Of a stretch of DNA of 60,906 nt, positions 9,272 to 20,358 are shown piece by piece. Origin of the DNA: Perkinsus olseni (Eukaryota; Perkinsozoa; Perkinsida; Perkinsidae); assembly GCA_013115135.1 (NCBI GenBank), contig JABANP010000310.1:1-60906 (forward strand), given 5' to 3'. The notes under the pieces are model-generated. The model had not been told where the DNA came from and ran no database searches. It saw nothing but the letters and a program-made list of their open reading frames with translations. A program made the position numbers and the translations under genes. The stretch's first letter is position 1; each line of letters opens with the position of its first letter.

Positions 9272-9795
9272 TCAGAATACGACAGGCACGAGAGACTCTA
9301 CTTGGCAAACCAACACGCCTGCGAACGTGACACCGACGTCTCCGAGACGTCGTCTCGTATACAGAAAATCGAAACGCTTGAGGAAACCAAAGGCACGTTC
9401 GACGATGCTGCGCATCGGAGCTTGCCTCTGGTTTGTCAGAGGATCTCCGAGTTTACCCAGGCGCACAGCCTCTCTATGGATATACAGGTCGTGGCGTGCT
9501 CCAATCCACGTCAAGCTCACACGGACGATACGGCCACGGATGTCAACCACAGCCTGTATTTTCACGACATGAGATTTATACTTGGGTTGGCAGTAACAAC
9601 GTTGGTTCTGACTAGGTCGACGGATGCAGATGGGAAACACATCAACATGCCTAATGACGTTCTTAAAAAGACCAATCTCTCCAAAGCGAGGAGACTCAGC
9701 GGGACGTAGGGGTGCTGGAGCAGGAAGTCGTGCAGTCGTATCTCAAGATCAGCCACTGTCTGAGAAAAAGAACCTCCACATGATGAAGACCACAT
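9272..9795 (-). pseudogene. PIF/Harbinger-like (DDE_Tnp_4) transposase relic, copy A
   Basis: The minus strand encodes YKSHVVKIQAVVDIRGRI, then TWIGARHDLYIHREA and then VERAFGFLKRFDFLY. These match the DDE_Tnp_4 pattern of a conserved aspartate in VDxRG, a G..HD block, and a glutamate in the R..VERAFG..K block. The stretch between HD and VERAF is too short to hold the usual second aspartate region, so there is an internal deletion. Upstream coding (to about 9795) is in another frame. No complete gene remains. The same relic occurs in copy B. Confidence 0.65.
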
Positions 9796-10950
9796 CTGGT
9801 CCTCAATGAGGACTCCTCATCTCATGGTCAGAGTTCTGCTTGTAACCTGAGGCAACTAGGAGACCTAGTAGGCCACTAGCTGCGAGGCTACTAATCTCGC
9901 AATAGCACTGGAGCTCGGAAGCTAGGAGCGCTAACCCCGTAGAGCAAGAGCTTGGAATTCTACGTCACCACTTGGGTAGTAGGTGACGTTTACGGTACGG
10001 TCCTCCAAGCTGCATGTCTTGCTGAGTGAAGGCCCGGGCTTTGCCTGGAGAAAGTTCAAGCAAGCGTAGCAAGCATCGTTTGTGCGCGAGCTGCTCGCGC
10101 GCCCCCGTGATCGACCAAAGTGGTAGCAACTGTATGTTGCGTTCGTGGTTGTAGGGAGCGGAACCCGGCGTGAGAAGGTCTTCCGGGGCGGTTCCGGGGG
10201 AATTTTTTCCATTACCCTTGGTTAGTTATCTGGGAGACATTGCCTGTGTGCTTGCGTGCAAGGCAATGTGACTGTGTTATGTTGGCCGCTGGCCCGAGGC
10301 GTGTTGGACATCCTGGCGATGTCTGCCGGTCTTCGGGTCTCGGGCTAATTACTCTGGCAAGAATTACTGCAGGCTTCTCTCGTCACTCAATCCCGATCAA
10401 GTAACAGGCTTTCATCCGACCACGCAATCTTTCGAAGACAATATCCTCAAGTTGTATCTCGTCCTGCGCGCCACAAACTCGAGCGGCTCTACCCCTCCAA
10501 CCACCACTTGGCTTTGCTCATGCCCGTCATACGCTGCACTGGGAACCACCACATTGTTGTGGCCCAAGCCATACAGGCTATTATCGATCGTCGCCGACCT
10601 GATGCTACCCCAGTTAGATCCACGGGTCGAAACAGGGCCACTACGGCCTCGTCGGGGGCACCCCCAATCGTGCATCACCCAATAATTAAGCCGGTATCTC
10701 CTACGATGCTGGCGGGGGTGGTCCCTGACGTCACAAACCACCTCGGTCGACAACTAACTACCGCCCACAGGAACTCTCCTCCACTGTCCACAGCAACACC
10801 GAAGACGCCGGAGAGTGAAGGGTGTTCAGCATCATCGGCTTCATCGTGTCTGAAGACGTACTCAATGGACCATGAAATATGCTGGCGGCCACAGAAGGGC
10901 CTAGCACTGCTAGGCTAGCAGGCCAGACTACCAAATCTATGGGCAAAGAC
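9796..10950. other. Gene-poor spacer, end of duplication copy A
   Basis: No gene was recognised. Open frames on both strands at 10412-10946 lack any familiar motif and differ between the copies. An inverted pair acattgcc...ggcaatgt occurs near 10238-10270. The homology to copy B stops at 10807. Confidence 0.5.
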
Positions 10951-12340
10951 TCACTCGCGTTTTTCCCTCCTATTTTTGTAATTAATCAACTTCCTCTTCA
11001 TTTCGTACCGAAATCCTGATGGAAAGAGTAGCAAACGTGATACAAACTGAGCTAACAGCTCGGTCGCTGCAGTGAACTCTCTGGGGGCCGAGCATTCTGC
11101 TAGAGTTCAGATTCACTCCTAGAGTCTTAAGTGGCGACTGGGAGCAGAAATGCGATGAGTAATAACCCACCCATCTTCTTCTTGGCCTTCCCTTGTTCCT
11201 CGGGTTCGACGATCTCGTAGTCCGAATATCTGACGCAGTCCATACAGATAGGTATCTGCTTGCATGAGTACGATGTATTCGTAAACCTACTCGTCACTAT
11301 CTTCATCGTCAATTTTCTGCCGGGAATCGTTACTCCCTGAAACAACGCCATATACGATGACTTCAAAATAACGTCAATCAATTTTTCCAGCTACGAATAT
11401 CGTTATATATCAATCTGTGATCCCGCTGAGATCCTGAGTTGGCGGCTAGCTGTAAGCCGGTAGTACCGGCCCGGTACCATCGTTGGACTTCAAACTTATA
11501 AATGCACCATGGCCCATGGTGGAAGATTTGCGCCCAAATTGACAGGCACAATCACAGAATACGATGATGAACCATCCGGAATGACGAGGACGCGCGAGAC
11601 GCTGTACCCAACGGAGAAGCATCAAAGTGAAAATTTGTAATACCTTCTTCCTCGCGTTGAGAACTAGCGTCTCCCAAAGGGCCGTCTTCCCAATTAATCA
11701 GTTGCCAACTTGATTCAAGGTTCGAATCTGCAGACGGTGATCTATCCTGGATAAAAACAGCATCGTCTTGCTTGTTGACATTTCCAGTACGTTAACGAGG
11801 AGCTCGACTCAACATCCCAGCTAGAATACGACTCAAGTTGAGTCACTCAACGGCGGCGATGGGGCGGGAGATACCACCTTTCGTTCCAAACGAGTCGTTT
11901 ACAGAATTGCGGGATACATCCTTGGTAGGAATCTCTCAGTAAAAGTAATCATTTCTGAGTACTGGCATTACTCAGTAATGATTACTGTAATGCCATCACT
12001 GTAGAGCCATTCTATTAACCAATTCTTAACATTATCTGGATAAGAAGCTAACAAATACCGAGAGGCCCTCCCGGGGTAGGTATTCGCTAGATATTGGATC
12101 ACAGGTAACAGGAGTACCGGTAACATCGATACACATGAACGACTCAAACTCGTTTCTGAGGCAGTCAACTTAGCCGTGACACACGGCCCGTAAGCATCTC
12201 TCACCCGTGAGAATGAGTCGTCTTATATGACTTATACGACTCCGTGACTCACGGCCGCCCCGTCGGGGCGGCCTTCTCTGAACGGGTCTTCGGCAGGCAC
12301 CGGACCCCGGTAACCGGGGTGATAAGACGCATGTGGCACA
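10951..12340. other. Gene-poor spacer
   Basis: No gene was recognised. An 18-bp inverted repeat with one mismatch surrounds ctggcat near 11947-11989. Short hairpins are also present near 12245-12320. Confidence 0.5.
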
Positions 12341-13300
12341 TTCAGAATTCTATCTTTAATTAACCCTACCCTTAGTCTGTGTTTCCTCGTCCTGCGAGGT
12401 ACTTCTCCGCGGCTGAGAGTGGTGGCTCTTCTCCAGCTCGGCCTGCTTTAAGCTCGTCTGAGTCTCCGATTCTGAAGCTTCAAAGTGCCGTGCGATTCAC
12501 AGGATACTATGAATCATAGTTTATGATTGCACTTCATCGGTCGAGTGACGGATGATGCACTATTGCAAGTGCACGGTACGCTGCGGCTCCGTCCGCAAGT
12601 TGCGGACCGCAACAGCAAAATCCACAGTGAAACTTACCCAGGTTCGCCGTCTGTTCCTCGGTTCCTCCTTCGGATTTCTCCTCTCCTCTTTTTTGCGCTT
12701 CTTCTGGGATCGGACTATTCTCGGTGGGACTCTTATTCTCCTCAGAGGGAGTAGGAACTGTGCAGGGGTAGACACAGTCTCTCAACGGGTGTTCGCCAGA
12801 CTCGGGGATGATAAGACGCAAGTCGCACATTTCGCCTTTCATTAACCTTACCCTTAGTCTGTGTTTGTGTTTCCTCGTCCTGCGAGCTACTCTCCCGCTG
12901 CTGAGAGTGCTGGCTTGTCCCCAGCTCGGCCAACTCTAAGCTCGTCTGAGTCCCAGATTCTGAAACCTCACAGTGACGGTTTGATTTACAGGATGCTATG
13001 ATTGAATTTCAACGGTTTATGCTAACCGTTTGTCTGACGCACTACTGGGAATGCACGGTACGCTGCGGCTCCGTTCGCAACGCCAAAATCACAATGAAAC
13101 TCACCCAAGTTGTGAGTCTGCCCCTTCGTCCCCTCTTCGGATTTTTTCTCTTCCTCTTTTTTCACATTTTCGGAAGTCGGCCTTTTCTCGGTGGGTTCTC
13201 TTTTCTCCTCGGAGCCACTCGGGACTACTTCCGGGGTGGAGACAGACGGCTCCTGCGTCTCCTCAGCCTTCTTCGCCTTGGAAAAAGTCCTACAGCGACA
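12341..13300 (-). repeat. Tandem duplication of an E/K-rich coding-like unit
   Basis: Two direct units of roughly 480 bp (about 12341-12830 and 12842-13300) share ccctacccttagtctgtgt, cacggtacgctgcggctcc and cggattt blocks. On the minus strand both encode a similar acidic/basic stretch. Unit 1 reads PTENSPIPEEAQKRGEEKSE followed by a NLGKFHCGF block. Unit 2 has the matching PTEKRP, EEEKKSEEGT and NLGEFHCDF. Protein-level similarity in the same frame suggests that the units descend from an exon. No start, splice structure or family is recognisable, and the frame outside this block is broken. Confidence 0.5.
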
Positions 13301-14126
13301 AACCTAATCAATACCGCTCTCATTGGCCCCTGTTCGGCAAGAAAACCAATGATCCAGTGCCGATCGCACGATCGGATCATGAAAAGGCTGTAACCTACAG
13401 ATTCCTACGAGTGTGTCATAACACCACACTCGTAGATACTTTGTCCAAGACGAAACATATGAAAGTGGCGGTTACTAAGTAGGTGCATTTAGTTACGATG
13501 AGGAGACAATGACGCAATCGCGTCTGTTCATCCCAAACGCTGAGCAAGCTAGACGACACTGTCGTCACGACAGAATGGCGCAAACAGTGCTGGCGTTGTT
13601 CAAGAGCAAATTTTCATGTTCTCCACGCTTATTTCATTGTAGAGCCATTGCTTGCCATCCATTTGTTTCATAGAGCCGCTGCTGATTACCCGAACTCCGT
13701 AGGCATGGTTGAGCTTCGCTAGCTAATCAGAACTCACATGAAAACCGATCGTAAGCCGATACGGTATGTGCCAATAATATCGAGCCACTCGTTTCAAGTG
13801 CGATTACCCAACGGATAGTATCCATATTGAGTGAGGCGGGCGGCCCGCCGCGAGCCTAGTGCCTAAGGCCAGGCCGCGGCCGGTGTTTCAAGCAGAAGAA
13901 GATTATCTATACACTATACACCGATCATTCGTGGAGCACGAATGGAATGATCGTGGATAATACAAATAGCAGTCACGAATAAAGTCAAGAACCGAATGAA
14001 GAGCATCGTTTGTAGAGAAACTTTAGACTAAAGTTTCTCTACATCATTTTTCATGAAATTATAAGGTTCTACTATACCACTGTAAACTAAATAATCGGAA
14101 AACTCCCATGAGTCATGGGCCATGAC
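13301..14126. other. Spacer with palindromes
   Basis: No gene was recognised. Inverted repeats include 14011-14043 (perfect 15-bp arms, 3-nt centre), cattcgtg/cacgaatg near 13925-13945, and tacgagtgtg/cacactcgta near 13405-13435. Confidence 0.6.
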
Positions 14127-14900
14127 CTACTTAAAGTCCTGAGACACGCTGCCAATATTGTGCTGTAGTCTCTCTCGGCGAAGAATGGCGTACTCATTTC
14201 CATCCTTAACGATGGCGATAACCTCAGTCGTCTTCGTCGTATCCTTAGCCCTCGTTCCCACCTCAACGAAAGACACACTTCCCTCCCCAGTCGAGTCCGT
14301 CTCTGCGCTGCTATTAGTTCGCAGCCGCTGCCATTCACTTCCCCTTTTTGTGTGCCAAACGTCCTGACCTTTGGGCTTGAACAAAGTGACCGGCGGCTCG
14401 CTGCTCGAGTAAACGAGGGGTAAATCAGTCAAGCGGCCTTGGCGGTCATCCCAAGGTTGAAGTTCCGCGTCCAGTGCGGTCATCCGACGCAGATCGTACG
14501 TGCTCATCCCAACCGTCACTTTTTTACTGTCTTCTGAAGTCCCCTGTTCAAATCTGAACAACTGCGTGGTTGTTTTCCTCTTGGTCTTCCCCAGGCCTGG
14601 GAGACAGCTCTGGTCGGCAGTTTGGAACTTTCCGAGAGCGGCTTTAGTGACTTTACAATTTTTCGTCACACGGGACAGCGGCTCCGCTTTTTCATTGTAT
14701 TTTATCTCGTGCAAGAGGAGTCTATCGGGCTCGGCTCCTCCCTTCGGGATGACCGCACAGAACGCTTCCTCGCGGGTCTGCACTGCGTCTATCTTTTCCG
14801 TGGGTGGTGGAAAGATTTGGCACCAGACCGAGTCCTGATGGGCCTCGATGCCGGGAGGGTTGCCCAACATGTAGCTGATGAAACCGAGGAGAGTTAGCAT
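14127..14900 (-). CDS. Hypothetical secreted protein, 257 aa
   Basis: This is a single-exon frame from ATG at 14900 to a stop at 14127. The N-terminus MLTLLGFISYMLGNPPGIEA resembles a short signal peptide. The mature part has four cysteines (WCQ, FCAV, NCK, SCL), many charged residues and no transmembrane segment. No family is recognised. The protein would be exported or enter the secretory route if the signal is real. Codon content and the long uninterrupted frame, with only short overlapping frames opposite, favour a real gene. It has no close neighbour. The tandem E/K-rich unit downstream on the same strand (12.3-13.3 kb) could in principle belong to a related locus, but I see no splice evidence linking them. 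Confidence 0.6.
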   Translation of the reverse strand: MLTLLGFISYMLGNPPGIEAHQDSVWCQIFPPPTEKIDAVQTREEAFCAVIPKGGAEPDRLLLHEIKYNEKAEPLSRVTKNCKVTKAALGKFQTADQSCLPGLGKTKRKTTTQLFRFEQGTSEDSKKVTVGMSTYDLRRMTALDAELQPWDDRQGRLTDLPLVYSSSEPPVTLFKPKGQDVWHTKRGSEWQRLRTNSSAETDSTGEGSVSFVEVGTRAKDTTKTTEVIAIVKDGNEYAILRRERLQHNIGSVSQDFK

Positions 14901-17900
14901 GGCGTGGAGATGAACAGTCTAGAAAAGTATAACCCCTGTTAAAACACCTGTGTTTTCCTGTTACTATTCTTACTGTTAGTATTCTTTCACAAACTAGTTA
15001 CTGCGGACCTCAAAATTGAATCCGGCGGTCATGCTTACATGTAAGATGCGGTCTCAGAATCGACTCTGGGTTTCACAATCAGCTTATTGAACACGCTCTA
15101 AGCGATACGTCGAAGCGGCTTTGGTGGAAGCACGAAAGAATCACGGAGAAGTTTACTTTCGCGCGGCCATCGCTGAGGGTCGAGTATCTCGAGGTCACGA
15201 ATGGGTTAGGCCAGTACTCGGCGAGTACCTTGCCGAAGGAGCGGTATTGCAATCAAGACAGGAGAATGAGTTGTCATGGCTTGGCCGCGGGAGAGGGAAA
15301 GTTCAATTCAATTCAAGCTCTGCCAGCCTCGGGCTAAATCGATCAACCTGCGTTGTTCATGCAAAACGTGCAACTTCCGCCCTGCAGCGCATAATTGCTT
15401 GGCCGCCATGCGAATTGAGATTGGTTAACTTTTACTTATTTTCCTCAGAGCTTCGATTCGTCAACCTCGTACGCTCTCCTAAGGTGTCGATCTCTCACTG
15501 AGATTTTCAATCGGCATTGTGCACGTGGGTTGGAAAGTTTTGTTTTACTCTCATCATGGACGCCCTCAGCAGTACCCATCGAACGCCCGAAACTAACGGT
15601 CCCCTCAATGTGGATTTATCAGAGGACGGTAGTGACCGGGAGGGGAGAACGTATCCAACTCGGAACTAGCGTAGAAATGCGCTCGGGTTCCGATACGCAA
15701 GACTTAAATGCACTGAATGCAAGCACTCTAAGCTCTCCCTTCTTTTTATAGCGGATTTTGGGACGCGTGGTTCGACTTTTGCCGGTTCTAGTATGAGGAT
15801 GTAGCCCGGACTACCGCGTTCCCTAGTTCGCTATAACGAGCTTGCCCAGACCTTCTGTTGCACGCGAAGTTGGGTAGTCAAACTCAGATGAAACGAATCT
15901 CGCATGATGATCGAGAGTGCTGGTGAGTGATACTCACTGAGTATAGTTTCCATCGCCTTGATATCTTATACTACCTCACCACGATGAACTCGAAACCTTC
16001 GCCGGATGATGCTCATCTTCACAGGTTCACTGGAGCCGATTCGGTCGAGTGCAGACCTTTGTGCATATTGCTTTGACGTACTGCGAGCTTACTATAAATT
16101 AGAGTCGCGATTCCGAATGAACAAAAACATTGAGGCCGATCTTTCGGACATGTAGTGTTACGTTGAGCGACCGATTCGCACGCGTCGTCGTCTCTAGGCC
16201 TGAGAATCTTCACCCAGAGGTCATGACTGATGGTATCTTTGTAACCTGGGACAAGCGAAGTCCTTCCACGAAGTAGCTGCAGGGAGCGGTTGTCATTGAT
16301 GCAGCATAATGGCGGAGGGTTAGGTCGCACAAGAGCGAGAAGGGCGATTATCATACGCTGCGCGGGTGTATCGGATTTTTACTGCCCATCAAACTTGGAC
16401 AGCTCAAGAGGTACTACGGGCTAGCAGGTGGTAACGACATAGTTAGCGACTCGAAAGTATATCTGCTATTTACCGCTATAACTTATAGTGGAACACAGCA
16501 TAGTCTACCAGTCTCTCCTTATAGTCGATAAGAAGTTATAAATGTACCGCTTAATTTACTCATGCGGGCCTGAAGAATATCTTAAACCATGCGAAACCAT
16601 TATAGACCTATGATGCACGATTCGATAACTCTACCCTGTCATGGTCGGTACGCATCTGAAGGCACTGATACCTGCGAAAGTGTGGTTCAGGAAGATGCGC
16701 GGAGCGCATCGCGCTCGTAGTACGAGCCTCGTACTATGGCTAACGCTGGGTGCGGTCGTTCTGGGTATACCTGGCGGAGGAAGATGCATGTCACACAGTG
16801 TGACTCACACTCAGGTATGCGATCGTGTCGTCGCAGGAGGATCGGAGGTTTAGGCCGATATCCCGATCGGAATTGAAAGATCTCATGTGCACAGTCAGCG
16901 TAAGTTGGAGGTACCGCATGACACTCATAGACTCGACCCATAGCTGGATCAATACCGTTATGAGTTCTACTTGGAGCGTGTGGATTGAGCCCCATCTCGA
17001 TCGATGAGCAACTTAAGCGATAGCGCTACAACTTGGGCTACATAAGTCCATAATATGGTGGCTGAATTTCACTGTTCTGGACTCCAGAGTTTGGAGTGAT
17101 GAATACTTCAGCGCGAAGGGGAACTGACGACCTCGAAGTCTGAGTAAACCATCAGTATCTGTTGTAACGGGCGGAACACTGCACTCGGAGTGCCGCACTC
17201 CGCGTTTGAATGATTGATGGCAGAGCGGGGGTCTTATCGCATAGCTGGAGGAAAGAGCAACCTGAGGTGGAATATCACTTAAGGCTGGATCACTTATCAC
17301 TCATCGAGCTGGATGCTGCCATTTTTTGAAAGGTACTTCACAGCTTTGAAGACCTGGGTTCTGATATCTATAATTGGAGCCCTGAAGGTACACATGGCAT
17401 CATTGTCAAATACACCATCCCCGGAGAATCCCGCGCGTAATCGGTGGTATTGGGCGAAATTTGGTCTGCCCGCCTAGTCCCGAGAGTGTCCTGAAGCGCT
17501 AACTCACGCTCCTTGGTGGTTCAAAGGCGGGCATGAGATCTGATTTGGAACGTGCATCATCTAGGGGCCTATTGAGCCGTTCGGTGCTGTTCAGTCGCAG
17601 CGCTACATTCCTACCGAATGTGATGCCGGAGCAGCACTGGGACCAGGTTCAAGCAGTGAAGAGGGCCATCATGAAGGGTATGGCAGTGCTGAACCTGATT
17701 TACAGAGCTTGGACTTCATTTTGTCAGCTGGTGGATCGTCTCGCGACGCCCAGCACCCAGAGGCTTTGCACACTACCGTACAGAGATATCAATCCTCGAA
17801 GTAAGCTGGGAGCAGCTTCACATTCGCTACCAGCAAATACCAAACGTTGACCGAATCGCGTTCCGCGCTAGTAATTCACTGAGTAATTCTCCCGTTTGAA

Positions 17901-19190
17901 AAAGGGAAAGACTGTCTCTTTCTGAGTGACCTGGGTAGGACGGCGCTGCCAGAACTTCGATCTCTGTCAGGTTCTCCCTTACTTTCGAAGAGTATGCGCA
18001 AATGCGCGGTATCGCGACATTCGACCAGTAATGACCGGCAGGGTGGCCATTGTACATAGAAGAAGCAGAATTACCCGTGCATTACACCACTGTGCAGTTT
18101 CATACACTAAAATTCCTTCGAAGAACGAAGCTACCCCCTTGACATCGTCGAAGCTGTGAGGGGTTGTTTAGCACGATTAGTGTTGAGTAAGTGGATCTAC
18201 GAACGATACCGGTCCAGTGATACGGGGAGCAGGCTCGGAGGTCAAGGCTCTCCGCAGATGTTCTAAGAGCTCTCTCTCAGCAGCTGCGACTCGAACGATT
18301 CGAGACTCTCGGATCGAGAGGCCCGCAATGAGAAATGTACGACCAACCTTCGAGCGGATGAATGATGTGAATGCAAGTCTCGCGGAGAGCATAGGGCATT
18401 AAGGCTGGCCTTGAGATTGAAATCCGAAGCTATTCATTTCCAGGGACCCTGTGACATGGGCGACCCGCCCGAGACGAGTACACTCATCTCTGCCACACGC
18501 ACCGTGCATCATGCACAATGCATTGCAACTTCAAGCTCTCACTTGTGTATTAGCTCGAGAGGTCTCAGAGCTGTATCGAACTGTATCGCTTCAGTTGTAC
18601 GGACCGTACAGAACGGTTGCAGACAGAAAAGTTTCCTGTCGCTTGGGACAGTTTGGGCTTGAAGTTCGGGCCCTGAATGGAGTGAAATCGCACGACACGC
18701 ACTCTTCTTGCTTCAATAGAGTGACACACCCAAACACGAATAACCAATATAAGCGTGATATGGATATGTGACATATCATATGTCATCTTTGCTCATTATA
18801 CCACGGTGGTATTACCACCTTCTTGCTTTTTCCTATTTAGGTTTTCTCAGTCCTTTCTCATCTCTTATATGTCCCGATCGCCTAATTATCCTTCAGACAG
18901 TTGGTATGACTACTACTCTAACAACACCACGAACTACATCGACGGATACAATGGCTCATATCGCCACTCCGGTTATGGCTAGAGTCGAGCTCCTCGACTC
19001 GAGACATTCGACCTTAGTGAAGACGCCAGCGGTCACTTACCACCTCGTCTACTGGTCAATAGAGTCACTTTTATCCGAACTGATTTAATTCAACTGCTTG
19101 ATCGTCAGTGACGATTCGTCACGTTCAACTCAAATGGAGCCATCCTCAAGCAAATAAAAGCCTCCTATTGACAAATACTGGGTGTATCAC
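14901..19190. other. Long gene-poor stretch
   Basis: Open frames here are short (up to about 126 codons), overlap one another on both strands and show no motif I recognise. Palindromes with 1-nt centres occur at 16790-16804, 18769-18785, 19101-19115 and 19108-19122. Other hairpins lie at 16696-16712 (gatgcgc/gcgcatc) and 16714-16728 (gctcgta/tacgagc). Small exons of spliced genes could be hidden here. Confidence 0.4.
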
Positions 19191-19204
19191 GATCGGTACG
19201 CTTG

Positions 19205-19440
19205 AAGTTCGTACACTGAAAGTTGGTACACGGTGTGCCCTACACCGACAACGCGCACACCATCACAGCTGGTATACTTGAAATGGTACACTGTTACAAT
19301 GGTAAAAATTGTAGACAAAGCTGGTACGCACATAGTGAGTTCGTAGTACGAACTTCGTACACTTACAACGCGTACACTGGCATCTGGTACACGGATATCT
19401 CGTATACCTTCACAGTCGTACATTTTTTCGTACACTCTTA
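19205..19440. repeat. GTACAC motif cluster with about 15-bp spacing
   Basis: GTACAC occurs at 19211, 19226, 19286, 19358, 19372, 19387 and 19430. Variants (GTATAC, GTACGC, GTACAT) occur at 19272, 19324, 19402 and 19418. Most neighbouring copies are 12-16 bp apart. This is either a decayed 15-bp tandem repeat or a cluster of sites for one DNA-binding protein. Confidence 0.7.
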
Positions 19441-20358
19441 TTCAGCCGACAACGGCTCACACTGACCTTTGAGCTCACCGAGCTTGAGTTTCTCCTCCCA
19501 CCTCTCTAGTGAAACACTATATGGCGCGGTGCCACTGGCAGTGCCAGTGTCAGTCTGGCACCTTGGCCTGCTATCAGGCCCTGAGAGCCTTGGCTCAGGG
19601 AGTCTCAGGGCTCCTAAGAGTCTCAGGCTGAGACTCAGGGCAGTTCTCTGCGAAGAGGATCCCTACAACTGAGTGACTTCACGCACTGTACCACGCAGAG
19701 CTCTATTTGGCGAGTGAGGCCGCCTATGCCGCGCTTAAGGATATCACATTAGCGAGTTGAGACCGCGAATTGGCGGACCCTACTAGGCTGTATCTCCTGT
19801 TATCCTCTCGATTCTCTCTGTTATTCTATCATAGAATACCCTGCACCCCAAGGCTTGGGGCCCAAGCAGACTCAGAGAGCGATGGACGCCGGCGATACCG
19901 CAGACAAAATGAGCCGTATGCCAAGGGTGGAACCTGGGGTACCGTTTCTGGGATTGGTATTCGAAGTGAGGCCGCGGCCGCAGAAGTAGGCCCCATTCAG
20001 TAGGGAAGAAATATGATCCGCTTAAGGGATTTGTTGCGTTGTCAACGCAGCGCAGGGCCACAACTAGCTCGATTTCGCGCTGCAGGGCCCTGAAACTCGG
20101 GTACCCTGGGGGGGCCCATCGAAGGCCGGAAGTTTGGCACCCAAACCGTCAGGCTGACGGCTGAAGGCGTTAGCTATTAATCATGAATGATTGTTGACAT
20201 CTCCCCTCGCATGTTATAGCGCAATCGACAGCAACAACTGGAATCATGTCAGTGACACGACAGAGTGTTCAGAGTCTGAACTTCTGTCTAAACTTCACGC
20301 ATGCAGAGTATTATGGCAGACGAAAAAGTGCAAAGTATAGGCAACGTGACCAGCATCT
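19441..20358. other. Spacer with hairpins and a foldback-element relic
   Basis: No gene was recognised. Nested ccctgag/ctcaggg hairpins lie at 19575-19640, a 1-nt-centre palindrome at 20146-20160, and the decayed foldback terminus at 19687-19778. Confidence 0.5.
19687..19778. repeat. Decayed terminus of the 785-bp foldback family
   Basis: This aligns with the first 90 or so bases of the element at 26169. It shares the tctatt-ggcg-aggccgcctat block, then aaggatatcac against gaggatttcac, then gcg-gttgagac and aattggcgga. It is a single diverged end with no partner, evidence that the family is older than the intact copy. Confidence 0.65.

Larger units (their letters stand above)
1..10807. repeat. 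Segmental duplication, copy A
   Basis: This segment recurs in the same orientation at 21167-27865 with only scattered substitutions. Base 1 pairs with 21167 and the match stops at 10807/27865, where both copies read cagcaaccgaagacg-like sequence before diverging. Copy A is longer because it holds an LTR retrotransposon (2965-7821) and a 47-bp hairpin segment (2132-2178). It lacks the 785-bp foldback element of copy B. The left edge is cut by the window. Either this is a recent direct duplication, or an assembly has placed two diverged alleles in tandem. Confidence 0.95.

Noticed and set aside
9796..10400. tRNA or other structured RNA gene from short hairpins
   Set aside because: No cloverleaf with conserved T-arm and anticodon positions could be found; the hairpins resemble the palindromes seen throughout the window.
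10412..10946. Gene in the open frames at the end of copy A (and 27491-28063 in copy B)
   Set aside because: Overlapping frames on both strands have no motif, and the copies diverge in length and end differently.
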